Shown: one piece after another, positions 31,215-42,741 of the stretch
How positions within the stretch are numbered: the first letter of the stretch is position 1
How the letters are laid out: each line of letters starts with the position of its first letter
Source of the DNA: Ceratorhiza oryzae-sativae
Taxonomy: Eukaryota; Basidiomycota; Agaricomycetes; Cantharellales; Ceratobasidiaceae
Direction: 5' to 3'
NCBI GenBank assembly: GCA_030998015.1
Contig: JARWMV010000026.1
Coordinates: 62,001 to 126,000, forward strand
DNA length: 64,000 nt
Notes under the pieces: generated by a model
Database searches by the model: none
Told to the model about the DNA's origin: nothing
What the model saw: the letters and a program-made list of their open reading frames with translations, nothing else
Translations under genes and position numbers: made by a program

Positions 31215-33559
31215 TTGTTTGAAATGCCACAAAAGAAAAATTCTGCACTTCAACAGACACAGAACTTCATGCCAAAACAGGTTAATAGCAGGGCATCATT
31301 ATCAGTTGATTTCAATTATGCTAATATCAAACAGGGAGTGCAAAAGCAAGCAGAACAAGAGCTAAACTCTGACTTAGAAGAGGATGTCTCAGTTGCTTCA
31401 TCAAGCAAACTCACATTGGACAACAAGGCACCAATCGAACATACACAAATGCAATTGAACCAGGCTGTAGAATCTCTAAAAGACCTTGCGCTTGATGCAC
31501 CACTAGAACACAATATTGTGCTAGAGGACCTGCCCAATGATGAGGAAGACCCAATAGATAACTGGAACCCCCCAAGCCTCGCAGAGCCAGAGGGGGATGA
31601 GACATCAGCCCTTCCTCCTGTAGACACCCAAGAGTTTCAGGATGATGATAATCCAGCTAATTCTAGTGGGTTGATCATCCTCTTTATCAATATAAACTTG
31701 AATTGACTCACTGCTGTATAGGAGAACAAACAAATCAGAAACCAATTCCCCAGAACAAAGCTAAAGTAATGGTTAGCACGCTCAATGAAATAATTGAGTC
31801 ATTGTTACATGGGCACAGAACACAGTGTGTATCTACACTTGGCAATGTAGTGCTTAGACAACTATGGTTCATGACTGGGACACTGAATCTAATCACCCTA
31901 AAGGGGATGAAATTGATTGATGCCTCTCAAATGCAGTGGCTGTATTTGGCCAAGGGAATTGGGCAGCACAACATGTTTGTTCATGGATTTGGGCATACCA
32001 AAAAGATTCCAAACTTCCAACAAACATATACAGCACCTGGGCAAGTCTGTCATAGAAGACAAAGATCTATCAGCAGCAATACAGTATTGGCTAGAGACCA
32101 AGGAAAATACATACAAGCTTGTGATAATATTGACTTTTTTGAACAGATGGGGCAGTGAGATTCTCATGCCTTATTGATGGGCCTCTGTCACTGCACACTG
32201 CCCAGTGGTGGATGCACTGAATGGGATATATCTGGATGAAAGAGTGTCATGGTCAGTTTGCTGACAGACACAAACAGGATGACATGAAAGACTATCAAAC
32301 AAGTTACTATGTTCCTGAGTGGATTGAGCTTGAGTGGCAAATGCAAAGCTGGGACTCTGAAGGTATGAAATACCTCCAAAGCTTGCTGGGGGAGTGAGTT
32401 GTTGTGGTATGGTTTCACAATGAGTCAACATTTTATGCACACGATCGGTGACTTACACAATGGGTTCATGAGAGTGAAACAGCCAGAATATACAAAAAAG
32501 GGGAGGGCGTGTTGTTAATGGTAGCTGATTTCATTTCTGCTGATTATGGCTGGCTGCGATTGAGACTGGAGTCTCCCAGTGCTGCTCTGACAGCATCACC
32601 TGGAACTGGAACAGAACGAGGAAGTTCTAAGTACATACTATCTATCCAGTCAAGCAATGTTATCTCATGATGAGTAGTGATGTGAGGGTTATATTTCGAG
32701 CAGGGAAACAGTGCAATGGTTGGTTTGGGACCACCGATGTTGTTGATCAACTGTTGCATGTGATGTCAATCGTAAAGGAACAGTACCCAGACAAAGACCA
32801 TGTCTTTGTCTTCAACAACGCGACTATCCATACAAAACTACCTGAAAGTGCCCCAAATGTCAACAGAATGACCCTTGGTCCATCTCAAAAGGTTAAGGGA
32901 GAAGAGATAGGGCCACTAGGAGACAAAATTAAGATTGACTACACACCTGCAATCCTGCCAGACAGAACAGTCCAGCAGCTTTATTACCCCATGAATCATC
33001 CGGTTACAAAGCTTCAAGGCACATTTAAGGGCATGGCATCAATCTTAGAGGAGAGGGGGTTCCTAATGCTCGAAAAACTCAAGCTTGTATGCACATCGAC
33101 AAACGCAAACAAGCAGGGTGTCTGCCCAACTTGACCAGCTGTTGTGCCTGTTGTACAATGATGAACCAGCCAGATATCCTTGCGCAAAAATCAATCCTTC
33201 AGATGCAAGCCGCAGCCGAAGGGTTTTCAGTTATTTACCTGCCAAAATATCACTGCGAACTCAACCCAATCAAACAATGCTGGGGCGCTGCAAAGCATGT
33301 GTACTGAGACTTGCCCTCATCAAGCTCAGAGGCTGATCTCAGACAAAATATGCTCAGGGCACTGGATTCAGTCAAGTTGGAATTGATCCGAAGGTATGTT
33401 TTATCACAGTCTGCCCAATTTGTATCTAAACACACCCAAGATTTGCTGCTCGCTCTCAGTGATTTGTTCATGCATATGGTCATGGCCTCTTGGGTAGCCA
33501 AGCCGCCTGGGCAGCAAAGAAATACCGTGGCCATAGAATCATACCAGATGCATTATTAG
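31215..33559 (+). pseudogene. Tc1/mariner-superfamily DDE transposase, all three acidic residues substituted
   Basis: Pieces in order: acidic N-terminal ORF (31215-31706); helix-turn-helix-like part near 31960-32180 (FGHTKKIP, SVIEDKDLSAAIQYWLE); HNESTFYAHD (32416-32445); MVADFISADYGWL (about 32518-32556); HVFVFNNATIH (32799-32831); FKGMASILEERGF; ELNPIKQCWGAAK (about 33258-33296). In this basidiomycete family the matching residues are Asp, Asp and Glu, with NPIExxW the Tc1/mariner hallmark. Here they are Asn (32419-32421), Asn (32814-32816) and Lys (33272-33274), each in a codon preceded by C, as CpG to CpA decay would give. Frame changes near 33089 and a stop near 33306 add to this. Not functional. 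Confidence 0.8.
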
Positions 33560-33644
33560 GGGACCTGGATGACTTGTATTGAGTCTATCTCCTCCCTGCC
33601 TTGCAGAGCTGCTCTGGTTGCGCTAGACATGCCTCATCCCAGTT

Positions 33645-33960
33645 AAGGACCCCGGGTACCTGCGGCTGGTCGGTCCCGCCGCTGTCTGTCAAGCAGCTGT
33701 CGCCCCCTCAAGGCCGTATTTTGGAAACTAACCTCTAGATGTGCTAGATAAAGTAGCTACTGTATGATAATATGATTCTTTTACAAAATTATCTACAAAA
33801 TGTTGCGAGCCGTTCCTCGATATTCGACGCCGTTCGGGAGTTACACGCGTGTTTGTCGCCGAATAACCCACAACAAAACCCTTGATTCTCACCCTGACTG
33901 GCGTTGGATGACTTCGCTTGTCGTCTACTTTAGCCAAAGGCAAGTCCCAGGTGGTAGATT
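33645..33960. repeat. right inverted repeat, CpG-retaining
   Basis: Partner of 30590-30895. Keeps CpGs, for example GCGAGCCGTTCCTCG and ACACGCGTG, where the left copy has TG/CA. Confidence 0.8.
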
Positions 33961-34525
33961 TGGTAGTAATCAGGCTAAAAAGCATTTACATTACATACCG
34001 AATAAGAGTGTCGTTATTATACTTAAATACCCTCAACGCAAGCCGAATGAATCACATGGGGAGTAAGCCCGTATGGAACGTACCAGAGTCGATCAAAAGT
34101 GACACATGCAACCCAGCAAATACCGTACCGAAAACGGTCTATATATTCGTACCAACATATCATCCTTTAATATTGTACATTGCACACCGGATAACCCACA
34201 CACTTAGTTAGAAGCTAGTAATAATACTAACTCTATTTCATCCGAGGTTTTAGGAGGCTTTTTTTATACAGAGATATACACAACCACTCTTGTATCGCTC
34301 CTATACTACTATAATCTACTCTTACATCTTACCTTCCTAAGCGCTTTGAAGCATTATTACATTGAGTGGCGATCGGTCTACTATTACCGAATCGCATAAT
34401 TCTCAATAGCATAAAGTGAGGAGATCTTTCGTGTAGATTAGATTTCAATTGGGCACTTGGCCAGCCATTGCGAACAAAATGAGCAGCGGAATATTGGAAA
34501 AGATTCTTGCGAAATGAAAGATTTC
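33961..34525. other. 3' flank of the NACHT-WD40 gene, no gene
   Basis: AT-rich sequence with short T runs; no ORF or repeat recognised. Probably holds the gene's 3' UTR and poly(A) site on the minus strand. Confidence 0.5.
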
Positions 34526-37500
34526 CTATTGTGCACTAATTCCCTCAGTAGCCACGTACACGTTGCCCCATCCAATACCATGTTTGAATTGCGACATATC
34601 GAGCCACACAAGATGATCTGCAGCGTTAGAAGAAATGACAAGCACTGAATCATCATGTATGGGTCGTTGATACTCGGGGGGTAACCAGAAAAGAAGTTTG
34701 CCAGGTGATACGGAGACCCATCCATCTGATCGGAAAAGTTGACTCAAGTGAGAAACATTTTGATGAAGGGGGACTACGGAGATTGTATTATGGTAAATTG
34801 TAGTCAAAGGGGCTGAGATGCCTTGGGTAATGTTGTGTCCAGCCGAAACAGCATCTGTGGGAGGACTATGATAAACATATTGCCTGGTAGGAGAACCATG
34901 CAAGAGGCTGATATCCTGTACTCGGATTGTGTTGTCATCTGAACCAGGGACAGTGTGACAACCATCAGGCGAGTCTGCAACAGAGTTGACCCAGCCTGAG
35001 TGACCAGCAAGTGATTGACCAACTGCAGCACCTGTATGCGCATCCCACACTCGCACTGTCTTGTCAAATGAGCCAGAGACGATGTGACGACCATCAGGCG
35101 AGTATGCGACAGAGTTGACCCAGTCTGAGTGACCAGCAAGTGGTTGACCAACTGCAGCACCTGTATGCGCATCCCACACTCGCACTGTCTTGTCAAATGA
35201 GCCAGAGACGATGTGACGACCATCAGGCGAGTATGCGACAGAGTTGACCGAGCCTGAGTGACCAGCAAGTGGTTGACCAACTGCAGCACCTGTATGCGCA
35301 TCCCACACTCGCACTGTCTTGTCATCCGAGCCAGAGACGATGTGACGACCATCAGGCGAGTATGCGACAGAGTTGACCGAGGATGAGTGACCAGCAAGTG
35401 GTTGACCAACTGCAGCACCTGTATGCGCATCCCACACTCGCACTGTCTTGTCATCCGAGCCAGAGACGATGTGACGACCATCAGGCGAGTATGCGACAGA
35501 GTTGACCGAGGATGAGTGACCAGCAAGTGGTTGACCAACTGCAGCACCTGTATGCGCATCCCACACTCGCACTGTCTTGTCATCCGAGCCAGAGACGATG
35601 TGACGACCATCAGGCGAGTATGCGACAGAGTTGACCCAGTCTGAGTGACCAGCAAGTGGTTGACCAACTGCAGCACCTGTATGCGCATCCCACACTCGCA
35701 CTGTGTTGTCTCTTGAGCCAGAGACGATGTGACGACCATCAGGCGAGTATGCGACAGAGTTGACCCAGCCTGAGTGACCAGCAAGTGGTTGACCAACTGC
35801 AGCACCTGTATGCGCATCCCACACTCGCACTGTGTTGTCTCTTGAGCCAGAGACGATGTGACGACCATCAGGCGAGTATGCGACAGAGTTGACCCAGTCT
35901 GAGTGACCAGCAAGTGGTTGACCAACTGCAGCACCTGTATGCGCATCCCACACTCGCACTGTCTTGTCAAATGAGCCAGAGACGATGTGACGACCATCGG
36001 GCGAGTATGCGACAGAGTTGACCCAGCCTGAGTGACCAGCAAGTGGTTGACCAACTGCAGCACCTGTATGCGCATCCCACACTCGCACTGTGTTGTCTCT
36101 TGAGCCAGAGACGATGTGACGACCATCAGGCGAGTATGCGACAGAGTTGACCCAGCCTGAGTGACCAGCAAGTGGTTGACCAACTGCAGCACCTGTATGC
36201 GCATCCCACACTCGCACTGTGTTGTCTCTTGAGCCAGAGACGATGTGACGACCATCAGGCGAGTATGCGACAGAGTTGACCGAGGATGAGTGACCAGCAA
36301 GTGGTTGACCAACTGCAGCACCTGTATGCGCATCCCACACTCGCACTGTGTTGTCTCTTGAGCCAGAGACGATGTGACGACCATCAGGCGAGTATGCGAC
36401 AGAGTTGACCGAGCCTGAGTGACCAGCAAGTGGTTGACCAACTGCAGCACCTGTATGCGCATCCCACACTCGCACTGTCTTGTCATCCGAGCCAGAGACG
36501 ATGTGACGACCATCAGGCGAGTATGCGACAGAGTTGACCGAGGATGAGTGACCAGCAAGTGGTTGACCAACTGCAGCACCTGTATGCGCATCCCACACTC
36601 GCACTGTCTTGTCAAATGAGCCAGAGACGATGTGACGACCATCAGGCGAGTATGCGACAGAGTTGACCCAGTCTGAGTGACCAGCAAGTGGTTGACCAAC
36701 TGCAGCACCTGTATGCGCATCCCACACTCGCACTGTCTTGTCAAATGAGCCAGAGACGATGTGACGACCATCAGGCGAGTATGCCACACACAGAACCCAG
36801 ATTCCATGAGGTATAAGTTGCGACCATGGCGCCCACTGCTGTGACATGCCTCTTATCACCCGGATCGTGTTTAAGAACTGCTTCTCTTTCACAACCCCGA
36901 GCAAGGAATCGGATGGTAAAAAGGCCAGCGCTGATGTGTACAAGTGCGGTGTACTTTCTCTGATAGGAATAGAGAATGCTTGTACGAAGCGCTCAACATC
37001 CTTCAATAGCTTGTAAATCTCTGTATCTTTGTCCTACAGAGGAATGAACTCATCAGTATCGTATCAATTCTCTGGGGCCTCTATAGGCTCCATGCATGTT
37101 CGCGCACCGTAAGGTAGGATTGCAAGGTTTGTATACTTGGTGACACGACATTCAGCCGCATGAGCAAACTCAGGACCTCTATCCAGTACAGCACAGTAGC
37201 CCCAGAAAAGAATCTCTTTATTCCTTCACGAAGCCCCCTGTTTTGATCCTCCACGCAACTAGCTAGGTGGTCTGTCCAATACGTGCAGGAGTATCCCAAG
37301 TGAGGTTGGATGTTTTCATCTATGCGTTGCTTCAGATCCCCCACCTCATCGTTGCGCTTGTACGATGTTTCAAGTCCGCAGATATTAAACTTGAGCTCAT
37401 TCATCATAATAGACAAACCGCGAGCCGCGAAGTGCAAGTTTAGCTCGCTTTGGTCTACAGCATACTCCCCGGATCTCGCCGGATCCAGCATATAATCTGC

Positions 37501-39986
37501 AAAAGAGGCATGATACACACGAATGGCATCCCCTAAACCGTGGTCGACGTAGAGTACGGAACCTAAACGATCGACTACCGATTGCAAGACGTTCTCGCTC
37601 ATTTGGTGCCCGTAGAGCTTGCTCAACGCCTTGATGGACAGGGGTGTACGAGTGGAGCATACAATGATAGCTCCCAAGCATTTTCGCACGGCTTCCGTTG
37701 CCTTATCCGCCCTTTGTCTCCGATCTTTGCTTGCCTTGATAGCCATCGTGTATAAGTCGTCAAGCGCTTGGGACGACTGCCCAGTCATCGTGCTATTCAA
37801 GACGTCGTCCAAGGCTTTGGGCGGGTCGTCATCATATAGTACCAGCTCGCACGCAGTGCGGGCCCAAATGAAAAGCCCCGAGGACTTTGTAACAATGCTT
37901 TGAGCTGCGTTTTTTGGTAGTAGCTTTGATCGAGATGGTTTTTGGTCGAGCTCGTGCTTGACATACACCCGGATATCATCGGAGGCGTTGTGTTCAAACA
38001 CATTGCAAATCGTGAAGTTTTTTCCGTGGCCACTCTCGAAGAATCCCTTGATATCGGAGTCGGGTCGGCTAGTAACAATGATCTTCAGCCAGGATAACAT
38101 TCCCGATAGGACCTCTAGATATTCCAGGAGCTGTCGACGCTCGTCGGTAGATTCGACTTCGTCGAATGCATCCACTACGATAACTTTTTGGGGACCCGCG
38201 TATACTAGCTCCTGCGATTCAATTACCCCTTGGACCAATTTTTCGAACTGCATCTGCATTGGTGAGTCGGAGAGTATCAGGTCTGCCTCTAGCGCCTTCT
38301 GGAGAGCAACTCCATATGTAGGGTGAACGATAGCCAAGCTGTATATTATGGTTGCGAGAATTCGCTCAGGGCTGCGGCGTTTTGGGTCGTCACGCTTACA
38401 GAAGTAACTAGCTGCAAGAGAGCCGGAGTTGTCTAGAATTTGACAGACAGAGATCGCAATAGCACTTTTTCCGAGGCCAGCCTGGCCATGCACCCACATC
38501 AATCTGCTTTCTCCCACGTTATTGGACTCTGTGGGACGTCCAGCCCAGGTAATTATCTCTTGAATTATCCCTGTGCGAGTACCAGACAGGCAGGCGCGTT
38601 TTGAGTCGTACCGCGCCTTGCCTATGGGTTTCAGCTTCTCGAGCAATACGCTTCGAACTTTATTGTGTGGGTGAGTAACGTAGCAGGCAATGCGATCTTA
38701 CGCTGTACTCACCACCCTCGTCCAAAATCAAGAGTGCTTGGACGCTCACACCTCGGTCGAATTTCTCCTTTAGGTCCCGTAACCTGTTCAGCATCTGATC
38801 GACATTATCTTGTGCAGTAAAGCCAGTAAATGTTCTCCACGTGGAAACTGTCGAGGAGGCCTTCAGCACTAACGGAGAAGTGAAGCAAGCATTTCTCACT
38901 GGGTCCGCCTGTAGACTTGTACTCAATTACGAACTCCGAGGCATCCTCGATGATTTTCCATAGATCTTCAATGGTTTGACGAAGCTGGGGCAGCCTTGCA
39001 GCTTCCTTCACAGCATTGGCGGTGGGGAGGATACCGGTAAGTGCGTTGACCAGGGTCGCTACGCATTCGTCACACTTTTCTTGCTCCTCTAGTTTCTATA
39101 CTCGATGTATGATTGTCAATCCGAGAGTTATTGTGACAGCAGTCAAAACGGATCACATACCCCCCACGCCATATTAAACGCAGCGAATATAGCCTTTGCA
39201 CGAGGATCGAGCTGATGGACGCTCAGCGCTTGTTCGTGTTCTCGGCCGTGGTATGGACTCACTTCAGCCACTGCACCTCCAAACTCTAGAACGGCTTTTA
39301 TGACGTTCCTGGCTGGGCCGAGATTCTGCAGTAGGCGTTTCTGGCGGTCTATTGCAGCCGCATTTGATAATACCCTTGCCGCGATATCTTCGTTCTGCGA
39401 TTCAATTGCGAGTGAGTATGGTCGCCATCGATGATGCACCACTCACGGGTTCAGGAACAGGGTGGATGATCATTATTGAGGCGCCTTGTTGACCACAATC
39501 TACCGAGCCAACATCAACTCACGAGCGACCGAGGCAATCGAAGGAGCCAGTAACAACACCTACCGCGATTAATGACGAGAGACGCGTCGAGTTCCGTGAC
39601 GTGATACATTACAGACCAGATGCGCGACTTGCGACCCAAAGAATGATGCTCGTATGCGCGAATTTCGATTTGGGAAGCGACGTGAACGTCACTGCGAATC
39701 GAGAACGAGCGTCAGCGCGATATAACGAGATATGAATTGCGGGTTCACATATGGATGGGGCTGCTCCAGTGTAGTACACTTCCCGATGCTATTATAGACG
39801 AAAGGTGCTTCTGGCTGCCATCAGCCAGGATCTTGAGGCTCATGTCGTATTTGGAAAGCGTCGGTTGTAGTTTGATGTCTAGACGAGGAGGGTGAGCTGG
39901 GCAGGGAGCAAAGACAAGGACCAGTGAATACCTTGAATGCGATATCTCAAGGCCTCTGGAGGCCTGTTGGAATTCTGAGTTGTCAT
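34526..39986 (-). CDS. STAND (NLR-like) protein: C2-like, helical domain, NACHT, WD40 x15
   Basis: Eight minus-strand exons keep frame: 39986-39932, 39878-39749, 39691-39564, 39499-39447, 39394-39161, 39095-38713, 38657-37108, 37033-34526, with introns of 52-74 nt. Only the sixth exon needs a -1 correction or a 31-nt GTGAGA...TTAG intron (38869-38899). About 1670 aa. The N terminus (KLQPTLSKYDMSLKILADG, ASGSVLHW) looks C2-like. A helical region follows (LDPRAKAIFAAFNMAW). NACHT has GQAGLGKS (Walker A) and VIVVDAFDEV (Walker B). Then 14 near-identical 43-residue WD40 repeats plus one degenerate. Such proteins act in fungal heterokaryon incompatibility and are proposed immune-type sensors: the repeats bind a ligand and NACHT oligomerises. 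Role here is inferred. Confidence 0.88.
34960..36830 (-). repeat. tandem array of 129-bp WD40-encoding units
   Basis: Units are almost identical in DNA except at two short codon blocks. The blade-start pair is DW, GW, SS or GS, and the triplet before TVRVWD is FDK, DDK or RDN. The last unit (34910-35030) has diverged (NSVADSPDGCHTVPGS). Homogeneous units with a few hypervariable positions are characteristic of HET-E/HNWD-type genes. Confidence 0.95.
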
Positions 39987-40654
39987 GTTGGGGGCAAATG
40001 TGCGATAGCAAGTGGTTAGGGTGTGGTGGTCCAGCTGAATGCAACGAGGCGCTGTCTCTTGGGTGTGCTGACAAATATCGATGAGCGTTGCCTCTTGCAT
40101 GAACACAGCCCCGTCTCGACATGGTGGACGTTGCTTCTGCAATTGGAGCACTTTAGGAAGACGGGCCAGCACTGACGAGCGCTCGAGAGCTGGCCGAGCG
40201 CACCGAAATCAAAGTCCCCATCGCGAGGGCTCGCGAGTGCTCGTGAGAGCTCGACCGGCACCAGGTGAATTCGGCCGCTAGGCTCGTAATTTGCCACACC
40301 CGAGCTCCTATCCCGACCCGGGGACGGACGTTCCGGCCTGATCGCAGTCCGGCGCAGCATGCTTGCCGGGCTCCCAAATCGTCACAGGCCGGGCTCCGCA
40401 AGCCTGCCACCCGACTCAGGCAGCTCGTCGTGATGAAGAGTACTCCACGTGCGCGAGGGCCCTTGGCGTCGATTATGTCGATCGACGATCGGGGCGCCCG
40501 CTCCTCGTTTCATTTCGCGGTGCTCGCTTCATTTCGTAGCGTTCTCGCTTTCCCCCGCCTGCGCTTGCATGCGCCCGACTCTCGCTAGGCAGTTAGAACA
40601 TATCAATAGATAACAATGAGGGCCAGCATATTACACGTGCACAAGAAAAACCGC
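39987..40654. other. CpG-rich intergenic region, likely promoter of the NACHT-WD40 gene
   Basis: Very GC- and CpG-rich (about 40180-40560, with GCTCGCGAGTGCTCG-type inverted words). Short ORFs in several frames show no motif. In contrast with the CpG-poor transposon DNA on both sides. Confidence 0.5.
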
Positions 40655-41557
40655 TCAAACACGGCGTGCAGACTCGAAAAAGGATATCTGAAACCTATAG
40701 GCAGTCGGAGAACATAAAGATAAGATCGTCGATATTGCGATACTTATTGAGATAAAAAGTAGAAAAATGGTCCAATACGCTGTTGCGGTCGACGTCTCGT
40801 GGGGCGTTTCCCGGTACAACCTGCGCCAAGGGGCGTAAACGCATGACATCTGACGCTGGCATGAGTCTGTGTCGTCTACGACCGTGATATTTTTAACAGT
40901 CAAGAGACCCTTGGTCTTGCAGGCGGAACGAGTGATTTTGTCGAACAACCGCACGTAGACCATTAGTGGAGGTTCTGTGATTAGGATAGTGGGGGTTAGT
41001 CGGAAGATAAGCTGAACCTGGCCGACCGCGCAATCTAGAACATTCCGATTGTGGCTCAAGCGGTGTTTATTATGCATCAACCATGATCACTCACCATACA
41101 GTTTCATGGGCCGTGCAGTTTTTCCTTCTGCGTTAATGAATAGCACGGGGTCGTGCTTGACAGTGCCGTCGGGGCCAGCCGGTTTAGATCGAATACGCTG
41201 CATCCTCGTGCCCGAGGCGTGTGCAGCTGAGTGCAAGCGAGCCTGAAGGGCATACCAGACGTCCATTTCGGCATGTTTGTCGACGACAGTTAGGAGGTTT
41301 GTGAGTTGAGGGCATTGGTTGATTTGTTGCATCAACTCCCCAAGCTCCAGGTCATGGTTGCGGTGTATCTGTTGGATCAAGGTTCGACGTACGTCCGGCT
41401 TGAGTTTGACTTTTTGGGGATCGGATATCTTGCGCGTGGCTTGGAGCGCTGCGAGGCGTGGGCGTGCTGTCGACCTTGGGCTCGCATCATGGCCCGAATC
41501 AGACCGACACTTACGCTTCCGGCTCCTGCTCTCGGCCATAACGCCTGCTTGCTGCAT
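40655..41557 (-). CDS. two-exon gene of unknown function
   Basis: Exon 1 41557-41095 (a second ATG at 41539 gives MAESRSRKRK), intron 41035-41094 (GTGAGT...TTCTAG, 60 nt), exon 2 41034-40655. The joined frame is open for 279 codons. The N terminus is basic (SRSRKRKCRSD) and may be nuclear. The middle is helical (LIQQIHRNHDLELGELMQQI). Exon 2 has QVQLIFRLTPTILITEPPLMV and ends in a hydrophobic stretch (AYWTIFLLFISISIAIS) that may be a membrane segment or readthrough past an unrecognised intron. Lies upstream of the NACHT-WD40 gene in the same orientation and CpG-rich DNA. No family recognised. Confidence 0.5.
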
Positions 41558-42741
41558 TAACCGCTACCCACCTGTCAGATACACACTATGCAAAGTTATG
41601 GTTATCATAGGCCACATATGATAACTACACCATCTTTGACAGACTTGCATTGGGGCACTCAGCCAATCCCTGAAAATCTACTGTTTTGTCAATAAATGGC
41701 GGAGTTAAATGTGAAACAGTGCATGAGGATCACCTGAAAGGGTTTGTCCCCTGCATCAGGACCCCGTTGCATGGATGACAGTAGGCCATAGATGGAATCA
41801 GCACTGATAAGGCTACATAGCACATATGGTCTGTGCAGGAATGAAATATCATTACTGCTTGATGATATTCTGTCCCATGGCTGGTAGATTTGCTGTGGCA
41901 TGGCTTAACTGCCAAGACCAATCATGTCCCACATGTCATGCCTGCATGTCAAGATCATTGTGCATTACACTGATCATATGCTTGTTTGGCTTAATGTGTC
42001 AGTTGGTTGACTGTCAGCCTAAATGTCTTGGCCAGCCACTTGTTAGGTGCATTGGGCTGAGAACATGACTGTTTAGCTCATCCAGCAGGTGTTATGTCAA
42101 ACTCAAGGCTAAGCTTCATGGTGCTAACAACACAATTGAATTTGTGTCTCTCATGACAGAACATTGTCATTTTCCATTGCAAGTATAATACTTACCATAT
42201 TGAACAGGTCAGCTTAATATGTTGATTAGATTCTAGCCTGTATGTGCTCACCTATTGTACATAAAATTTTGGCTATAGTTTCCTGAGCACACTTGTACTT
42301 ATCATATTCTTGTGCTACCCAATGTATGCATAGTATATGAAAGCAACATTGTGGTGAATAGCATTAGTCTCCTAACTTGGTTGCTTGCTTTGTTTCAATA
42401 ATCCTTGTCCATTTCTTATGCTATGTTGAGAGCTTGTTGAAATATATAAATGTAAATTAACATAGCAGATATGATATATACAAAGAACAATTAAAGAATG
42501 GTGAGCCAAGTGTATCTAGTAGCTGTGAAACAAACAACCCAAGTTGACAGACCTGTAAGCTAGAGTTAATTGGCTTCAGCCTCACTGGTATCACTCAGAC
42601 CAGGATCCTTGCCTGCTTCCAACACAGCATCCAATGCCACATGTGTGCCTCCACATTCTGTGTGATCCCCAGTTGCCTTGCAAAATTTGAAGCAAGTAAA
42701 TAGTTTTCTGAATACCACACATTATTAGTATGTTGTTGATC
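41558..42741. other. no gene recognised
   Basis: CpG-poor, AT-rich DNA with only short ORFs. Composition changes abruptly from the CpG-rich gene island to the left. Probably old transposon sequence. Confidence 0.4.

Larger units (their letters stand above)
30590..33960 (+). mobile_element. Tc1/mariner-type element with ~300-bp terminal inverted repeats
   Basis: Left repeat about 30590-30895 and right repeat about 33645-33960 are inverted copies (for example GGTACCCGGGGTCCT facing AGGACCCCGGGTACC, and CTCTAGATGTGCTAGATA facing its complement). They enclose a decayed transposase. The left copy has lost essentially every CpG still present in the right copy. Outer ends are not exact; no TSD could be assigned. 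Confidence 0.75.

Noticed and set aside
34804..36807. 667-codon ORF in a second minus-strand frame across the WD40 array
   Set aside because: The 129-bp unit is a multiple of three, so any frame free of stops in one unit stays open through the array. The protein is a shadow of the WD40 repeats.
39987..40654. Overlapping 60-140-codon ORFs in the CpG-rich region upstream of the NACHT-WD40 gene
   Set aside because: GC-rich DNA has few stop codons; the ORFs lie in several frames on both strands with no motif or splice support.
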